Source: Candidatus Komeilibacteria bacterium RIFCSPHIGHO2_01_FULL_52_14 (lineage in GTDB: Bacteria; Patescibacteriota; Patescibacteriia; UBA1558; 2-01-FULL-52-15). Taken from it: a DNA stretch of 7,188 nt. Below, one piece after another: positions 6,214 through 7,188 of this stretch (positions are counted from its first letter, which is position 1; every line of letters starts with the position of its first letter). The notes under the pieces are model-generated. The model searched no databases. It was not told the DNA's origin and saw only the letters and a program-made list of their open reading frames with translations. The position numbers were made by a program, and so were the translations under genes. The stretch spans positions 1 to 7,188 of the forward strand of contig MHKK01000026.1 in assembly GCA_001818365.1 (NCBI GenBank), given 5' to 3'.

Positions 6214-7147
6214 ACAATTGTACCCGTTCACTCCACCGATGCTTCAGCTCCTGCCGGTTATCCTTATCGTGAAACTTAAGCATCCAATCAGTGATAATGA
6301 CCCGCGAATCGATATTCGCAAGCTCCTTCAGCTGCACCGGCATTATTTTGAGCTGCATATTCGGATACCAATCGGAGAGCGGCCCGTTAAACAACGGCCA
6401 GAGGATGATCGCGATAACACCGTGCAGGACCGATAGCCACGCGGGGCATGCAACCTCCCACGTCAGCCGTTCTTCGTGATATGCGTTCGGAAGGTATGCG
6501 GAAAGCCACCGATTCGCTTCCAAAAATTTTTCGTATGTTTTGTGCGTTTCATACAGCGGGACAATGCTCGCGACGTAGTACTGATAGGAGATGTCGTCAT
6601 GACCGAACGATCCCGATTCGATATTCAGAGCGTCTTCGGACACGAAAAAACTGGCGCAAAACATATCTTTCTTCCGCTGCGCCGTCGGCCGTTTACGCAG
6701 GATCTTCAGAACGCCGACGACCAAAAGCCGAGTGAGCCAGATCCGGTTCTTTTGCGTGACAATGAACAGATCGATATCGCTGTCTTCTTTCACGTTCCCG
6801 GTAGAGATGGAGCTCACGAGGGCAAGCATGCGTACGTACGGAATGAATCTCAAAATTTTTGCCAGCAGCACCGCCTTACGCATCTGACGATCAACACGGA
6901 CATTGCGGACCTTTCGTTCAAAAACCGCCTGCTCTCGTCCGATAAAACAATAGAATGCTTCCACCCTGGCAAAAATTGCCGACAGTGTTTTCGATTCCAG
7001 TGCTTTTTCCACCGCATCATACGTGCGCTCGCTCGCGGGAACATCGGGCTTATACAACCACTTCCAGGTCTCGGTTACGGTCAACGGATATCCGAGCATA
7101 TCGAAGTACGCGATCGTCTTCATGATGCTTTTTTCGAGCTTGGTCAT
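6191..7147 (-). CDS. Nucleotidyltransferase-domain protein of unknown substrate
   Basis: This is a 318-residue protein from ATG 7147; the in-frame ATG 7168 would add seven residues. Residues 1-85 look like a winged-helix-type helical domain ('KLEKSIMKTIAYFDMLGYPL'). Then comes a minimal polymerase-beta-type nucleotidyltransferase signature, 'VSSISTGNVKEDSDIDLFIV' (111-130), in which Asp124 and Asp126 would bind metal. The canonical GS is SS here (Ser112-Ser113). A hydrophobic stretch (about 238-253, 'VLHGVIAIILWPLF') could touch a membrane, and the C-terminal part has 'RVIITDWMLKFHDKDNR' (282-298). I recall similar proteins near glycosyltransferase and O-antigen genes in candidate-phylum bacteria, but no substrate is known to me. 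The stop TGA 6193-6191 lies inside the next gene, so the pair is likely co-transcribed. ATG 7147 was chosen because conserved-looking sequence starts there and a possible promoter -10 box covers ATG 7168. Neither start has a strong Shine-Dalgarno. Confidence 0.8.
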   Translation of the reverse strand: MTKLEKSIMKTIAYFDMLGYPLTVTETWKWLYKPDVPASERTYDAVEKALESKTLSAIFARVEAFYCFIGREQAVFERKVRNVRVDRQMRKAVLLAKILRFIPYVRMLALVSSISTGNVKEDSDIDLFIVTQKNRIWLTRLLVVGVLKILRKRPTAQRKKDMFCASFFVSEDALNIESGSFGHDDISYQYYVASIVPLYETHKTYEKFLEANRWLSAYLPNAYHEERLTWEVACPAWLSVLHGVIAIILWPLFNGPLSDWYPNMQLKIMPVQLKELANIDSRVIITDWMLKFHDKDNRQELKHRWSERVQLYERHGAR

Positions 7148-7164
7148 ACGATTATCCGGCCTAA

Positions 7165-7173
7165 TCATACCAT
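7165..7173 (-). promoter_or_regulatory. Possible extended -10 promoter element of the nucleotidyltransferase/O-antigen ligase pair
   Basis: The minus strand reads TGGTATGAT (7173-7165): a TATGAT hexamer, one base from TATAAT, preceded by the TGn extension of extended -10 promoters. Transcription would begin near 7158, leaving only about ten untranslated bases before ATG 7147. The -35 region would fall at or beyond the window edge, so it cannot be checked. The element overlaps the alternative start ATG 7168. A nine-base match is weak evidence by itself. Confidence 0.33.
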
Positions 7174-7188
7174 TGTTAGCATAAAAAG

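Overview
All four genes that can be supported lie on the minus strand. Read in the direction of transcription, the order is: a nucleotidyltransferase-domain protein (7147 to 6191), a polytopic O-antigen-ligase-like membrane protein (6213 to 4855), a full-length large-type purL (4718 to 828), and the first 209 codons of a PurM/AIR-synthase-like gene (628 to the left edge). All use the standard bacterial code (stops TGA, TAG and TAG where visible) and Shine-Dalgarno sites precede purL and the purM-like gene, so this is a bacterial chromosome segment. Coding density is high; the only noncoding stretches are about 136 bp (4719-4854), 199 bp (629-827) and 20 bp at the right edge.

The organism cannot be named from the sequence. 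The nucleotidyltransferase has an N-terminal winged-helix-like stretch and a C-terminal 'ITDWMLKFHDKDNR' tail. Together with an adjacent O-antigen ligase, this pairing recalls surface-polysaccharide neighbourhoods of Patescibacteria (Candidate Phyla Radiation). That is a low-confidence inference from memory. If it is right, de novo purine genes here would be notable, because most members of that group lack the pathway. By eye, the purL segment looks more GC-rich than the two polysaccharide-related genes.

The right-hand module (6191-7147 and 4855-6213) is a translationally overlapping pair, probably for cell-surface glycan assembly. A possible weak terminator (4771-4805) separates it from the left-hand purine module. 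There PurL makes FGAM from FGAR and glutamine, and the PurM-like protein would close FGAM to AIR, the next step. A strong Rho-independent terminator (722-766) stands between purL and the purM-like gene, so the latter probably has its own promoter.

The most unusual features are: (1) a PurL whose sequence resembles plant and animal FGAR amidotransferases more than E. coli PurL; (2) a 21-bp tandem repeat at the purL 3' end that folds into two tandem 7-bp hairpins in the mRNA, with the UAG stop at the tip of one; (3) a divergent PurM-like protein whose glycine-rich and ATP-site motifs differ from the textbook ones; and (4) a Gly-to-Ser change in the nucleotidyltransferase signature. No mobile element, CRISPR array, tRNA or rRNA was seen.
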